From: Cloacibacillus porcorum | GTDB taxonomy: Bacteria > Synergistota > Synergistia > Synergistales > Synergistaceae | Reading direction: 5' to 3' | Assembly: GCF_001701045.1 (NCBI RefSeq) | Contig: NZ_CP016757.1 | Location: forward strand, 3,126,219 to 3,190,218 | DNA length: 64,000 bases | In this document: positions 8,988-16,829 of the stretch, one piece after another | How positions within the stretch are numbered: position 1 is the stretch's first letter | How the letters are laid out: every line of letters starts with the position of its first letter | Made by a program: the position numbers and the translations under genes | Notes under the pieces: model-generated | Databases searched by the model: none | The model's input: only the letters and a program-made list of their open reading frames with translations | What the model was told of the DNA's origin: nothing

Positions 8988-9015
8988 GTGAAAACAATTT
9001 AAGGAGGAACAACTT

Positions 9016-9633
9016 ATGAAAAAGATACTATCGCTCACCGCGGCGCTCCTGCTTGCCGCCGCCTCCGCCGCGATGGCGGGCAACATCGTTCTGGTAGAAC
9101 CGGATAAAACCGGCGGCCCCTCAGTCATGGAGGCAATCGCCGGCCGAGCCTCGGCGGAACAGAAGGCTTTCTCCAATGAAGAGCTCTCGCTGAAGGAGCT
9201 TTCCACGATCCTCTGGGCGGCGACGGGCAGGAACCGCGAGCCCAAGGGCTGGACGGTGCCGATGGCGATGGGCCGCGAGCCTTATGTCTCCGTATATGTG
9301 CTGCTCAAGAGCGGCGGCTATCTTTACAACTGGGAGAAGAACGCCCTGATGCAGCAGACGACGGAAAAGAAGCTGACAAGCCGCGCCGTGACACAGGACT
9401 TTGCCAAGAGCGCTCCCTGCATCCTGGTCTTCGTCAGCAAGGGCACGATGAACGTCGATAATTACAATTACATCGCCACCGGCGCGATGTCGCAGAACGT
9501 CTACCTCGCCGCCGAGGCGCTCGGTCTCAAAACCCGCTTCCTCGCCTCCTTCAATAAGGTAAACATCGAGGCGGCGCTGATGCTCGGCCCGATTATGAAG
9601 ATAACGGGCGTCATGGTAGTCGGCAGACAGTAA
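9016..9633 (+). CDS. Exported nitroreductase-family protein
   Basis: 205 aa with an N-terminal signal peptide (MKKILSLTAALLLAAASAAMA). The mature part has the FMN-dependent nitroreductase/SagB-like fold: LSLKELSTILWAATGRNR, a VLLKSGGYLYNW strand pair, DFAKSAPCILVFVS, the YIATGAMSQNVYLAAEALGL helix that usually packs on FMN, and a C-terminal MVVGR strand. An exported member of this family is less common than cytosolic ones and may use a periplasmic electron donor. AAGGAGGAA precedes the ATG. A strong hairpin follows, so it is a single-gene unit. Confidence 0.78.
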   Translation: MKKILSLTAALLLAAASAAMAGNIVLVEPDKTGGPSVMEAIAGRASAEQKAFSNEELSLKELSTILWAATGRNREPKGWTVPMAMGREPYVSVYVLLKSGGYLYNWEKNALMQQTTEKKLTSRAVTQDFAKSAPCILVFVSKGTMNVDNYNYIATGAMSQNVYLAAEALGLKTRFLASFNKVNIEAALMLGPIMKITGVMVVGRQ

Positions 9634-9650
9634 CCGGCAGGAGACCAGCT

Positions 9651-9693
9651 ATATAGTCAGCGGCCTGAGAACGCCTCGGGCCGCTGACTATAT
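9651..9693 (+). terminator. Long hairpin after nitroreductase gene
   Basis: A perfect 15-bp stem (9651-9665 with 9679-9693) has a 13-base loop that can pair further. No long T-run follows, so it may be a weak terminator or a 3'-end stabiliser. Confidence 0.6.
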
Positions 9694-9776
9694 TCGCACA
9701 CCTCTCTGTTGCAAAAGCCGCGCAAAAGCTATATGCTTTATTTGAAATGTTTTACCGCTGAAACGGAGGTATTACT

Positions 9777-11165
9777 ATGAGTTTTGTTCCCGCGTACATC
9801 TTTCGCGAATATGATATAAGAGGCATCGCAGATGCCGAGCTCACCGACGAGCACGTATTTCTCATCGGCAGGGCCTTTGGCACCTGGCTCATGCGCCGCG
9901 GCGTCACCGCGGCCACCCTTGGCGGAGACGCGAGGCTTTCCACCCCGCGCATAAAGGCCGCCGCCGCACGCGGACTCAACGCGGCGGGCGTCGACGTCAC
10001 CGACATCGGGCTCGTCTCGACACCGACCTTTTACTGGAGCCTCTATCGCTTCGACGTCGGCGGCGGCATCATGGTGACCGGCAGCCACAACCCGAAGGAG
10101 TTCAACGGACTGAAGGTCGCCTACGATAAGGCCACGCTGTGGGGCGACGACATCCAGTCGATATACAAAATGATAGAGGCCGACGACATGGCTGAGGCGG
10201 AGAGGCCGGGCAGCTGTAAGAGCGCCGACATCAACGCCGAATACATCGACATGCTCGTTTCAAAGATAACCCTCGGTCCGCGCAAACCCAAAATAGTCTG
10301 CGACTCCGGCAACGGCACCGGCGGCCTTTATGCGCCGGAGTTCCTGCGCCGCATCGGCTGCGAGGTGACGGAGCTCTACAGCACGCCAGACGGACACTTC
10401 CCCAACCACCATCCTGACCCGACCAAGCGCGAGAACCTCCCGGCGCTGATCGCCGCGGTGAAGGAGAGCGGCGCGGACTTCGGCGTCGGCTTTGACGGCG
10501 ACTCCGACCGCATAGGCGTGGTGGACAACAACGGCGAGGTCATCTGGGGCGACCGCCTGATGGCGCTCTACTGGAGCGAGATACTGCCGAAACATCCCGG
10601 CGCGCTGGCCATCTGCGAGGTAAAGAGCTCGATGGCGCTGCCGGAGACGGTGGAAAGGCTCGGAGGCCGTCCGATTTGGTGGAACGCGGGACACTCACTC
10701 GTCAAGGCGAAGATGCGCGAAGAACACGCCCTCTTCTCCGGTGAGGTCTCCGGCCACATGTTCTTCGCCGACGAATATTTCGGCTATGACGACGCCTTCT
10801 ACGCCGCGGGACGGCTGGCGCGTATCATCTCAAACACGGACAAGACGCTCGCCGAGCTGATGGCGGCCATCCCCATCTACCCCTCGACGATTGAGACGCG
10901 CTACGACTGCCCCGACGACGTCAAATTCGGCGTTGTCGAGCGTGTGAAGGAGGAGGCTCTCGCGGAAAAACTTGAGACGATCACCGTTGACGGCGTGCGG
11001 ATAATATACCGCGACGGCTGGGGGCTCGTGCGCCCCTCAAACACCCAGCCGGTGCTCGTCGCGCGCTGCGAGGGACGTACCGAAGAGGCTCTGGACGAGA
11101 TAACAAAGGACATGAAGCGGCGTCTGCTGGCGGCGGGAAGTCCCGATTTCGAGTGGGGCTACTAA
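9777..11165 (+). CDS. Phosphomannomutase/phosphoglucomutase
   Basis: 462 aa alpha-D-phosphohexomutase, which interconverts the 1- and 6-phosphates of glucose or mannose for polysaccharide and LPS precursors. The N-terminal FREYDIRG motif, the active-site phosphoserine loop (TGSHNPKEFNG, about residue 103), the Mg-binding DGDSDR loop (about 240-245), the sugar-specificity loop GEVSGHMFF and the phosphate-binding loop RPSNTQPVLVARCEG are all intact and in order. GGAGG precedes the ATG. The gene is GC-rich like the host. Which hexose it prefers cannot be read. Confidence 0.92.
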   Translation: MSFVPAYIFREYDIRGIADAELTDEHVFLIGRAFGTWLMRRGVTAATLGGDARLSTPRIKAAAARGLNAAGVDVTDIGLVSTPTFYWSLYRFDVGGGIMVTGSHNPKEFNGLKVAYDKATLWGDDIQSIYKMIEADDMAEAERPGSCKSADINAEYIDMLVSKITLGPRKPKIVCDSGNGTGGLYAPEFLRRIGCEVTELYSTPDGHFPNHHPDPTKRENLPALIAAVKESGADFGVGFDGDSDRIGVVDNNGEVIWGDRLMALYWSEILPKHPGALAICEVKSSMALPETVERLGGRPIWWNAGHSLVKAKMREEHALFSGEVSGHMFFADEYFGYDDAFYAAGRLARIISNTDKTLAELMAAIPIYPSTIETRYDCPDDVKFGVVERVKEEALAEKLETITVDGVRIIYRDGWGLVRPSNTQPVLVARCEGRTEEALDEITKDMKRRLLAAGSPDFEWGY

Positions 11166-11286
11166 TCGCCGCAAAACAGCAGCACAGCGAATCCCGCGCC
11201 TGCGGAGCAGTTAAAACAGCCGCATGAGACAAAATATGCGGACAGATTTATTCCAAAAGTGGAAACTTAAGGAGGAGACATATCAC

Positions 11287-11979
11287 ATGCAGTGCTCTCG
11301 CGAAGTTGAAGAAATGGTATGTGTGGCAAAGGGCGCCAACCACGGTCCCGCGCCCATTCCCGAAGAGGGAAAGTGGGTCGAATCAAAGCAGATCGGCGAC
11401 ATCTCAGGCTTTACGCACGGCGTGGGCTGGTGCGCGCCGCAGCAGGGCGCCTGTAAGCTCTCGCTCAACGTCAAGGGCGGCGTCATCCAGGAGGCGCTCG
11501 TCGAGACGATAGGCTGCTCCGGCATGACCCACTCCGCGGCGATGGCGGCGGAGATCCTTCCCGGAAAGACGATCCTTGAGGCGCTCAACACCGACCTCGT
11601 CTGCGACGCGATCAACACCGCGATGCGCGAACTCTTCCTCCAGATAGCCTACGGCAGGACGCAGAGCGCCTTCTCCGACAACGGTCTGCCGGTGGGCGCG
11701 GGGCTTGAGGACCTCGGCAAAGGGCTGCGCTCACAGATCGGCACGATGTACGGTACCCTGGAAAAGGGCCCGCGCTACCTTGAGATGGCGGAGGGCTACA
11801 TCCTCGACCAGGCGCTTGATAAAAACGGCGAGATCATCGGCTACCGCTACGTTTCGCTCGGCAAGATGATGGAGGCGATACGCAAAGGCATGGACCCGAA
11901 AGAGGCCTTTGAGAAGAACACCGCCACATACGGCCGCTACGCAGAGGCCGATAAGATCATAGATCCGCGCAGGCAGTAG
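11287..11979 (+). CDS. NifU-like iron-sulfur scaffold-family protein paired with GGGtGRT protein
   Basis: About 230 aa. It resembles the IscU/NifU N-terminal scaffold family (GGVIQEALVETIGCSGMTHSA with a conserved Cys, plus WCAPQQGACKLSL) and is extended at the C-terminus. AAGGAGGAG 8-15 bases before the ATG at 11287 supports this start over an upstream in-frame ATG at 11224. Only 12 bp separate it from the GGGtGRT gene, and the two families usually occur as neighbours. Whether it assembles clusters or serves another metabolic role is not known. Confidence 0.78.
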   Translation: MQCSREVEEMVCVAKGANHGPAPIPEEGKWVESKQIGDISGFTHGVGWCAPQQGACKLSLNVKGGVIQEALVETIGCSGMTHSAAMAAEILPGKTILEALNTDLVCDAINTAMRELFLQIAYGRTQSAFSDNGLPVGAGLEDLGKGLRSQIGTMYGTLEKGPRYLEMAEGYILDQALDKNGEIIGYRYVSLGKMMEAIRKGMDPKEAFEKNTATYGRYAEADKIIDPRRQ

Positions 11980-11991
11980 GAGGGAACGGCA

Positions 11992-12990
11992 ATGGCAAAC
12001 TTTGAAGGTTACGACCGCAGGATAGACAAAATAAACGCATTCCTTGCCGGAATCGGCTTCGAGTGCATCGATGAGACACGGGAACTATGCCTGGAAAAGG
12101 GTATAGACGTCGCGGCCATCGTGCGCGGCATCCAGCCGATCGCCTTTGACAACGCCGTCTGGGCCTACACCCTCGGCGCGGCGAACGCCATAAAAAGCGG
12201 CACGAAGACAGCCGCCGCGGCGGCGGAAAAGATCGGCGAAGGGCTTCAGGCCTTCTGCGTTCCCGGCTCCGTCGCCGACCAGCGCAAAGTCGGCCTCGGC
12301 CACGGCAACCTCGCTGCGATGCTGCTGCATGAGAATACAAAATGCTTCTGCTTCCTCGCGGGACACGAGTCCTTCGCCGCCGCGGAGGGAGCCATCGGCA
12401 TCGCCCGCACGGCAAACAAAGTGCGCAAAGATCCGCTGCGCGTCATCCTCAACGGCCTCGGCAAAGACGCGGCCTACATCATCTCGCGCATCAACGGCTT
12501 CACCTTCGTGGAGACGCTCTACAACCAGTACACAGGCGAGCTTGAGGTGACGATGGAAAAACCCTTCTCCGACGGCGACAAGGCGAAAGTCAAATGCTAC
12601 GGCGCGAATGATGTCAACGAGGGCGTGGCGATCATGCGCCACGAGGGCGTCGACGTCTCCATCACCGGCAATTCGACGAACCCCACGCGCTTCCAGCACC
12701 CCGTGGCCGGCACCTACAAAAAATGGGCCGTCGAAAACGGTAAAAAATACTTCTCCGTCGCCTCCGGCGGCGGCACGGGACGCACGCTGCACCCAGACAA
12801 CATGGCCGCCGGTCCCGCGAGCTACGGCATGACCGACACCATGGGCCGCATGCACAGCGACGCGCAGTTTGCCGGCAGCTCTTCCGTCCCCGCGCACGTC
12901 GATATGATGGGCCTTATCGGCATGGGCAACAACCCGATGGTCGGTGCCTCCGTCGCCGTAGCCGTCGCCGTTGAAGAGGCGATGAGGTAA
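11992..12990 (+). CDS. GGGtGRT-family protein of unknown function
   Basis: 332 aa. It is recognised by the name-giving motif (SGGGTGRTLHPD, about residue 260) in a full-length, well-conserved protein with several Gly/Ala-rich helices. The family has no settled function. The gene is co-transcribed with the NifU-like gene upstream (12-bp gap, good ribosome-binding site GGAGGGAACGGCA) and ends at an intrinsic terminator. Its frequent pairing with an Fe-S scaffold homologue suggests an Fe-S-linked role, which is inference. Confidence 0.85.
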   Translation: MANFEGYDRRIDKINAFLAGIGFECIDETRELCLEKGIDVAAIVRGIQPIAFDNAVWAYTLGAANAIKSGTKTAAAAAEKIGEGLQAFCVPGSVADQRKVGLGHGNLAAMLLHENTKCFCFLAGHESFAAAEGAIGIARTANKVRKDPLRVILNGLGKDAAYIISRINGFTFVETLYNQYTGELEVTMEKPFSDGDKAKVKCYGANDVNEGVAIMRHEGVDVSITGNSTNPTRFQHPVAGTYKKWAVENGKKYFSVASGGGTGRTLHPDNMAAGPASYGMTDTMGRMHSDAQFAGSSSVPAHVDMMGLIGMGNNPMVGASVAVAVAVEEAMR

Positions 12991-13018
12991 TATTTCTCCT
13001 AATACATATTGGAAAGAG

Positions 13019-13052
13019 AAGAGGGAGGGTGAACATCACCTCCCTCTTTTTT
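13019..13052 (+). terminator. Intrinsic terminator after GGGtGRT operon
   Basis: About ten paired bases (13019-13028 with 13039-13048) plus an inner tga/tca pair are followed by a T7-T8 run. This is a classical rho-independent terminator. Confidence 0.88.
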
Positions 13053-13106
13053 TGTTATTCAGGAACCTTCGTCGCTTTAACTATTTCCGCCGTCTCCTTA
13101 CGGGGC

Positions 13107-14300
13107 TTATTTACGGCCCGCGCTTTTTCTAAAGAGGAGCGGCATCGATATGAGCAGCGCGAACAGGCCAAACCCGGCGGTATTGCAGCCGCTTGAACCG
13201 CCGCCGTGGGCCGCCGCCGTCACCTTCACCTCGCAGGAGGCGCTGTACGCGCCGTCTTCTGTGACCGCCGTTATCACGCAGGTTCCTTCGCCTTTAGCGG
13301 TGACCGTTCCATCTTTGTCCACCGTGGCGACCGACTCTTTGCTGCTGCTCCAGGTCAGCGGCTGTTCGGTTATCCCCCGGAAGGCGGCGGTTATCTTTTC
13401 CGTCACGCCTTTGCTGACCGTCATCGCCGCGGGCGTGAGGATAAGTCCCTCTGTCTGCGGTTTTTTCGTCACCGTAACGGCACATGTGGCCTTTTTGCCG
13501 CTTGTCTTCGCTGTCGCCGTGATTTCCGCGCTTCCCTTTTTTAGCGCGCTGACGACGCCCGTCGCGGCGTTTACGGCGGCTATGTCGGGTTTGTCGCTGC
13601 TCCAGGTTATCTCCTCCAGCGCCCCCTCCGGCGCGAAAGAGAGGGAGAGCTGTCTGGCATACCCCACGGCGAGAGTGAGTGCCGACGGTTCCACCTTCAC
13701 GACGGCCGTTTCAGGGCGCGGCTCCTTCACGTCTTCGGAGAGCGCCGTTATCCGCCTGTCGGTTCCGGCGATACATATAGGCACGCTGGCAAAATCGGTC
13801 TTATTATCGCCGTTGTTATTGCGCCCCTCGACAAAGAGATAGACCTCTTCGCCGCTTTTGTATTCGGGAATGGTGAATGTAACGTCGCCGCTTTTGTCGG
13901 CGGCGGCCTCAAGATCCTTTATCTGACCGTAGTAAACGGCCCTGTCGCCGCTGGTCACAACCGCGGCGAGGTGGTAGCCCACGCCGGTGGAGGCGCCTGA
14001 GTACCTTACCTTCACGTCAAGGCTGACGGCGTCGTTCGAGAAGTCCCCGCTCGTTAAGTCGGCAGAGTCCAGTTTGTATGTATTTGTCGCGAGGGTCAGT
14101 TTGTGTTCGTATTTTCCTTTATCGTCGGAGGTGTAGGTTTGTTCCTGAAGCGCGGCGGCTACGCCGCCGGTTTTCCCGCCTGCGGCGGGAGATGTGAAGA
14201 GCAAAGATTCAAGATTTAAATGAAAAGCCGGACGAAGGCCGACAGCCACAAGATTAACGCCGCCACCGCTGAGGCTGCCGTCGCCATCGACGCCCGACGC
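13107..14300 (-). CDS. DGR target protein, C-terminal part (end of variable repeat, Ig-like domains, Synergist-CTERM)
   Basis: In-frame continuation of the gene starting at 14978, separated only by a TGA at 14301-14303. The first 17 codons and then AVGLRPAFHLNLESLLF finish the DUF6273/C-type-lectin-like fold. Two bacterial Ig-like (Big_2) modules follow: LTLAVGYARQLSLSFAPEGA...TWSSDKPDIAAVNAATG and MTVSKGVTEKITAAF...TWSSSKESVATVDKDG. The C-terminus (GGGSSGCNTAG, a hydrophobic stretch, FRKSAGRK) is a Synergist-CTERM-type sorting tail. A GTG at 14249 could start a separate product, but no good Shine-Dalgarno is seen. It is best viewed as the anchor half of one about 623-aa surface protein. Confidence 0.75.
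   Translation of the reverse strand, partial: ASGVDGDGSLSGGGVNLVAVGLRPAFHLNLESLLFTSPAAGGKTGGVAAALQEQTYTSDDKGKYEHKLTLATNTYKLDSADLTSGDFSNDAVSLDVKVRYSGASTGVGYHLAAVVTSGDRAVYYGQIKDLEAAADKSGDVTFTIPEYKSGEEVYLFVEGRNNNGDNKTDFASVPICIAGTDRRITALSEDVKEPRPETAVVKVEPSALTLAVGYARQLSLSFAPEGALEEITWSSDKPDIAAVNAATGVVSALKKGSAEITATAKTSGKKATCAVTVTKKPQTEGLILTPAAMTVSKGVTEKITAAFRGITEQPLTWSSSKESVATVDKDGTVTAKGEGTCVITAVTEDGAYSASCEVKVTAAAHGGGSSGCNTAGFGLFALLISMPLLFRKSAGRK
14174..14190 (-). other. GC-rich hairpin 3' of the variable repeat
   Basis: A 7-bp stem (tcccgcc 14174-14180, ggcggga 14184-14190) with a 3-base loop lies 37 bp past the 3' end of the variable repeat in the sense of the target gene. DGRs often need a short GC-rich hairpin or cruciform just after the variable repeat for retrohoming. 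This is a candidate only; it also encodes protein. Confidence 0.4.
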
Positions 14301-14342
14301 TCAGTAGACGCTGCCGCCGGGGGAACGAAGCCACCAATAACC
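14228..14342 (-). repeat. DGR variable repeat (VR)
   Basis: 115 bp inside the target gene, aligned without gaps to the template repeat at 16266-16380. There are eight differences. Seven are template A to variable G in the sense of the target gene, at plus-strand positions 14264, 14266, 14269, 14285, 14293, 14295 and 14302. One is G to T at 14248, near the 3' end. The template has 17 adenines on that strand, so 7 of 17 adenines but only 1 of 98 other bases differ. This is the hallmark of adenine-specific mutagenic retrohoming. Confidence 0.93.
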
Positions 14343-14978
14343 ATACTTCTTGTTACCTTCCGTATTACTCATGACTCCCTGCGACGCGCCATAGCCGGTA
14401 AGCTCCGCTTTGCGGGAACTACTGCTATTATCATCATTGGCAAAACCATAGGCAGTATTTTTCGCATCGGCGTAGGAAAGGAGGAATATTTTATCGGTTG
14501 TCTTGGGACCGGGGGTAGCACCCCGTGTGCTCGAGTTGTCCACCGCCGCCTTTATTATCCCGCCGCCTTCGCCCGCGGAGAAGGCCTTCTCGTAGAAGGA
14601 ATAGGTTTTCGGGTTCCTCACCGTTATCTTGGTCACATCCGCTGAGACCGACCCGACATATTCTTTGCCATTGAGGAATTTGCGGATCTGCGATTCGCTC
14701 CACCAGCAATAGTATGGATCGGTATCGCTGTAATCGGGATTGAATGACACGCCGCCGTCCAGTATCTTTTCCGAAAGCATGAGCGCCGTCTTGTCGCCGC
14801 TCACTTCGAGCACGCGCCAGAGAACGGGCTCCACCTTGAAGTCAGCCGAGGTGCCGGACTGCGGGTATGTCCCATAATAGACGACGTCCGCGCTTGTCAG
14901 CGCCATCGCGGGCAGCACAGGCACCATTAATAACGCCGCCGCGCATAACAACATCAGAATTCTTTTCGTTCTTTTCAC
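14301..14978 (-). CDS. DGR target protein, N-terminal part (exported DUF6273/C-type-lectin-like), ending at TGA in VR
   Basis: About 225 aa. A signal peptide (RILMLLCAAALLMVPVLPAMA) precedes a DUF6273-like domain: VVYYGTYPQ, EPVLWRVLEV, ALMLSEKILD, WWSESQIRKFLN, IFLLSYADA, and the YWWLRSPGGSVY segment where the variable repeat begins. The last codon is followed by TGA at 14301-14303, although the same frame then stays open for about 397 codons. The gene begins 6-15 bp after the reverse transcriptase gene. AAAGGAG directly abuts the ATG at 14987, so the GTG at 14978 with 9-base spacing is the better start. As it stands the product is cut at the ligand-binding region and lacks its anchor. Confidence 0.78.
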   Translation of the reverse strand: MKRTKRILMLLCAAALLMVPVLPAMALTSADVVYYGTYPQSGTSADFKVEPVLWRVLEVSGDKTALMLSEKILDGGVSFNPDYSDTDPYYCWWSESQIRKFLNGKEYVGSVSADVTKITVRNPKTYSFYEKAFSAGEGGGIIKAAVDNSSTRGATPGPKTTDKIFLLSYADAKNTAYGFANDDNSSSSRKAELTGYGASQGVMSNTEGNKKYGYWWLRSPGGSVY

Positions 14979-14992
14979 TTTTTCCATCTCCT

Positions 14993-16030
14993 TTATATTT
15001 CGTCAATAAAGTTGAGCATGTCCGTATTCTCAAGCAGCCGACGCTTTAACGAGTATGTGTGCCCCTGGCCAAGGTGCCCCCTAAAACCCGCCAGATGGGA
15101 TTTCACCGCCGCATAATCCATTTCGTTGTTATAGTATTTTGCGGCGATTTCCTTCAGCTTACCCCCAAAGCGCTTCTTCGACTGCCTCCTCAGTTTACGA
15201 ACAACTTTCCCCGTATCCGTGAGATAAAAGTGGAAACCGAGATAGTCCACTCCGTTAGATATTGGAAATATCTGAGTCTTTTTGTTGAATTGAAGCTTCA
15301 ATACATTTTCAGCATGATCTCTCATAGCCGCAAGGCAATCCTTGAGGAATTCCCTGTCGTGATGCACGATTACGCCGTCGTCCATGTACCGCGTGTAATA
15401 TTTTGCGCGCCAGTCCTCTTTTATTATCCGGTCCATGCTGTCCGGGTAATAGACCCCAAAACACTGGCTCGTCTGGTTTCCCAGTGGTACCCCGGGGGAG
15501 AAGCTGTCGATTATGCCGCAAACCAGTCCGTATACCTCGTCGTCAGCCAGCACTTTTCGCATCTTTGTCTTCAGGACCGTATGCGATATGCTCATAAAAT
15601 ATCTGCTGAAATCGGCTTTCAGAAAATATCCGTGCGCACCATGGCTCTTGTAATGTTCCCTTAAAAAACAAGAGAGGCGGTCTATCGCAAATGAGGTTCC
15701 CTTTCCCTTTCTTGAGGCGGCATTGTCATATATCATACGGTTTTCAAGAAGCGGCCAGAGTATCTGGTCGCAAAGCGCGTGCTGAACGACTCTGTCTCTG
15801 TAGTGCAGCGCGTCTATGTTTCTCTCTTTCGGATCGTGGATTTTAAACCGATAATACCCGCTTATTTTGTATGTTCTGTCGTCTAAAGCTCTTTTAAGCT
15901 GCCAGAGACTTTGTGACAGATTCATCTCAAAGAGTATTACCTCGGTTTTACAGCGCTTGCCCCGTCTCGCAGCCTTGTGAGCCTGCATGAGACTCTCAAA
16001 GGAAGACATTTTCTCGTAATCTGTCGTCAT
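14993..16030 (-). CDS. DGR reverse transcriptase
   Basis: 345 aa group-II-intron-like reverse transcriptase of the retroelement, which copies template RNA with adenine misincorporation. Motifs in order: IDALHYRDRVVQHAL, SRKGKGTSFAIDRL, the palm Asp in FLKADFSRYFMSI, PGVPLGNQTSQCFGVYY (the GNxTSQ motif of DGR enzymes), the catalytic YTRYMDDGVI, and VDYLGFHF. The thumb-like LRRQSKKRFGGKLKEI follows. There is no maturase or endonuclease domain, as usual for DGRs. GGAGGTG lies 7 bases before the ATG. It sits between the template repeat (235 bp upstream) and the target gene (6-15 bp downstream). Confidence 0.93.
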   Translation of the reverse strand: MTTDYEKMSSFESLMQAHKAARRGKRCKTEVILFEMNLSQSLWQLKRALDDRTYKISGYYRFKIHDPKERNIDALHYRDRVVQHALCDQILWPLLENRMIYDNAASRKGKGTSFAIDRLSCFLREHYKSHGAHGYFLKADFSRYFMSISHTVLKTKMRKVLADDEVYGLVCGIIDSFSPGVPLGNQTSQCFGVYYPDSMDRIIKEDWRAKYYTRYMDDGVIVHHDREFLKDCLAAMRDHAENVLKLQFNKKTQIFPISNGVDYLGFHFYLTDTGKVVRKLRRQSKKRFGGKLKEIAAKYYNNEMDYAAVKSHLAGFRGHLGQGHTYSLKRRLLENTDMLNFIDEI

Positions 16031-16265
16031 ATATCACCTCCGATCACAAAAAATAAAATTCACCGCGGAAGAATTCTGAAGTACTGTAATCAAAATTCAT
16101 ATGAAAACGAAAATAGCTGTTTCTTATGTCCGTTCTCTCCGCGGTATGTGTTTATCCCCGCATTAGGAGTTTTGCTTTATCCATCTGCCGGGAAAGGAAC
16201 AGGATTCCTTTGCCTTACGCACCGACTCGCCCCCTTGGGCCTAGTTTCACGCAGTTAAGGCAGAT

Positions 16266-16380
16266 CCGGACGAAGGCCGACAGCCCCAAGATTAACGCCG
16301 CTATCGTTGAGGCTGCCGTCGCTATCGACGTCTGACGCTTAGTAGACGCTGCCGCCGGGGGAACGAAGCCACCAATAACC
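16266..16380 (-). repeat. DGR template repeat (TR)
   Basis: A 115-bp non-coding copy matching the variable repeat at 14228-14342. It lies between avd and the reverse transcriptase gene on the same strand, the usual place for a DGR template. Read in the target frame it also holds a stop (TAA at 16339-16341) where the variable repeat has TGA, so both last bases of that codon are mutable adenines. Matching ends at both borders: beyond GGTTATTGG at the 5' side and CCGG at the 3' side the flanks differ. The 235 bp to the reverse transcriptase gene (16031-16265) hold no gene and may belong to the template RNA. Confidence 0.92.
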
Positions 16381-16415
16381 GCCCTTTTTTAACCCTGTCC
16401 CCAAACTATAAAAAA

Positions 16416-16829
16416 TCACGTTCTGGACGCGAATCTTTTTTTATCGCTGTTTATCCATGCTCCCAACAAATTAGAGCAATCGCTTATCAACTCGCTAAGA
16501 TGTTCGTATTGTCTCTTGAGCAAACATCCCCGCTCGCTTGCCACGAATGACAGATAATCAATGACTTTCAAGTCCGTAAGCGCTTTATGCTGCAGGTCAA
16601 GGCGCCTTTCATACCTCTTCGAAGACTCACCGCCGCCAATATAGACGTCGTTCGCCGCGTAAAGCGTCTCGACAACCTCCAGAGATTTGTTCTGGAGTCT
16701 CGCCGTAAAGGTATACCGATATTTCTTCGGGGACGATTCCGTCGCTACAAAAATATAATCGGTCAGCTCTTTGGCCTTTGTTATGATCGTCAGTTCGCTT
16801 TTTTTCCCCACCATCGGACACTGCACCAT
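16416..16829 (-). CDS. avd: DGR accessory variability determinant (Avd-like four-helix bundle)
   Basis: 137 aa, mostly helical and Lys/Arg-rich. Helices are seen around LTIITKAKELTDYIFVATE, YTFTARLQNKSLEVVETLYA, RYERRLDLQHKALTDLKVID and LLKRQYEHLSELISDCSNLL, fitting the small basic four-helix bundle that forms a pentameric barrel and binds the DGR reverse transcriptase and template RNA. It ends 35 bp before the template repeat, the standard order avd-TR-RT. No clear Shine-Dalgarno is seen; a second Met at residue 6 is an alternative start. AT-rich DNA upstream may hold the promoter. Confidence 0.82.
   Translation of the reverse strand: MVQCPMVGKKSELTIITKAKELTDYIFVATESSPKKYRYTFTARLQNKSLEVVETLYAANDVYIGGGESSKRYERRLDLQHKALTDLKVIDYLSFVASERGCLLKRQYEHLSELISDCSNLLGAWINSDKKRFASRT

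Noticed and set aside
14301-14303. TGA in the DGR target read as selenocysteine
   Set aside because: The template has TAA at the same codon, which cannot be selenocysteine, and no SECIS-like hairpin directly follows. A mutagenesis product is simpler.
16266-16380. Template repeat read as a decayed gene fragment of the surface protein
   Set aside because: Adenine-only differences and its place between avd and the reverse transcriptase gene fit a DGR template; flanking sequence shows no further similarity to the target gene.
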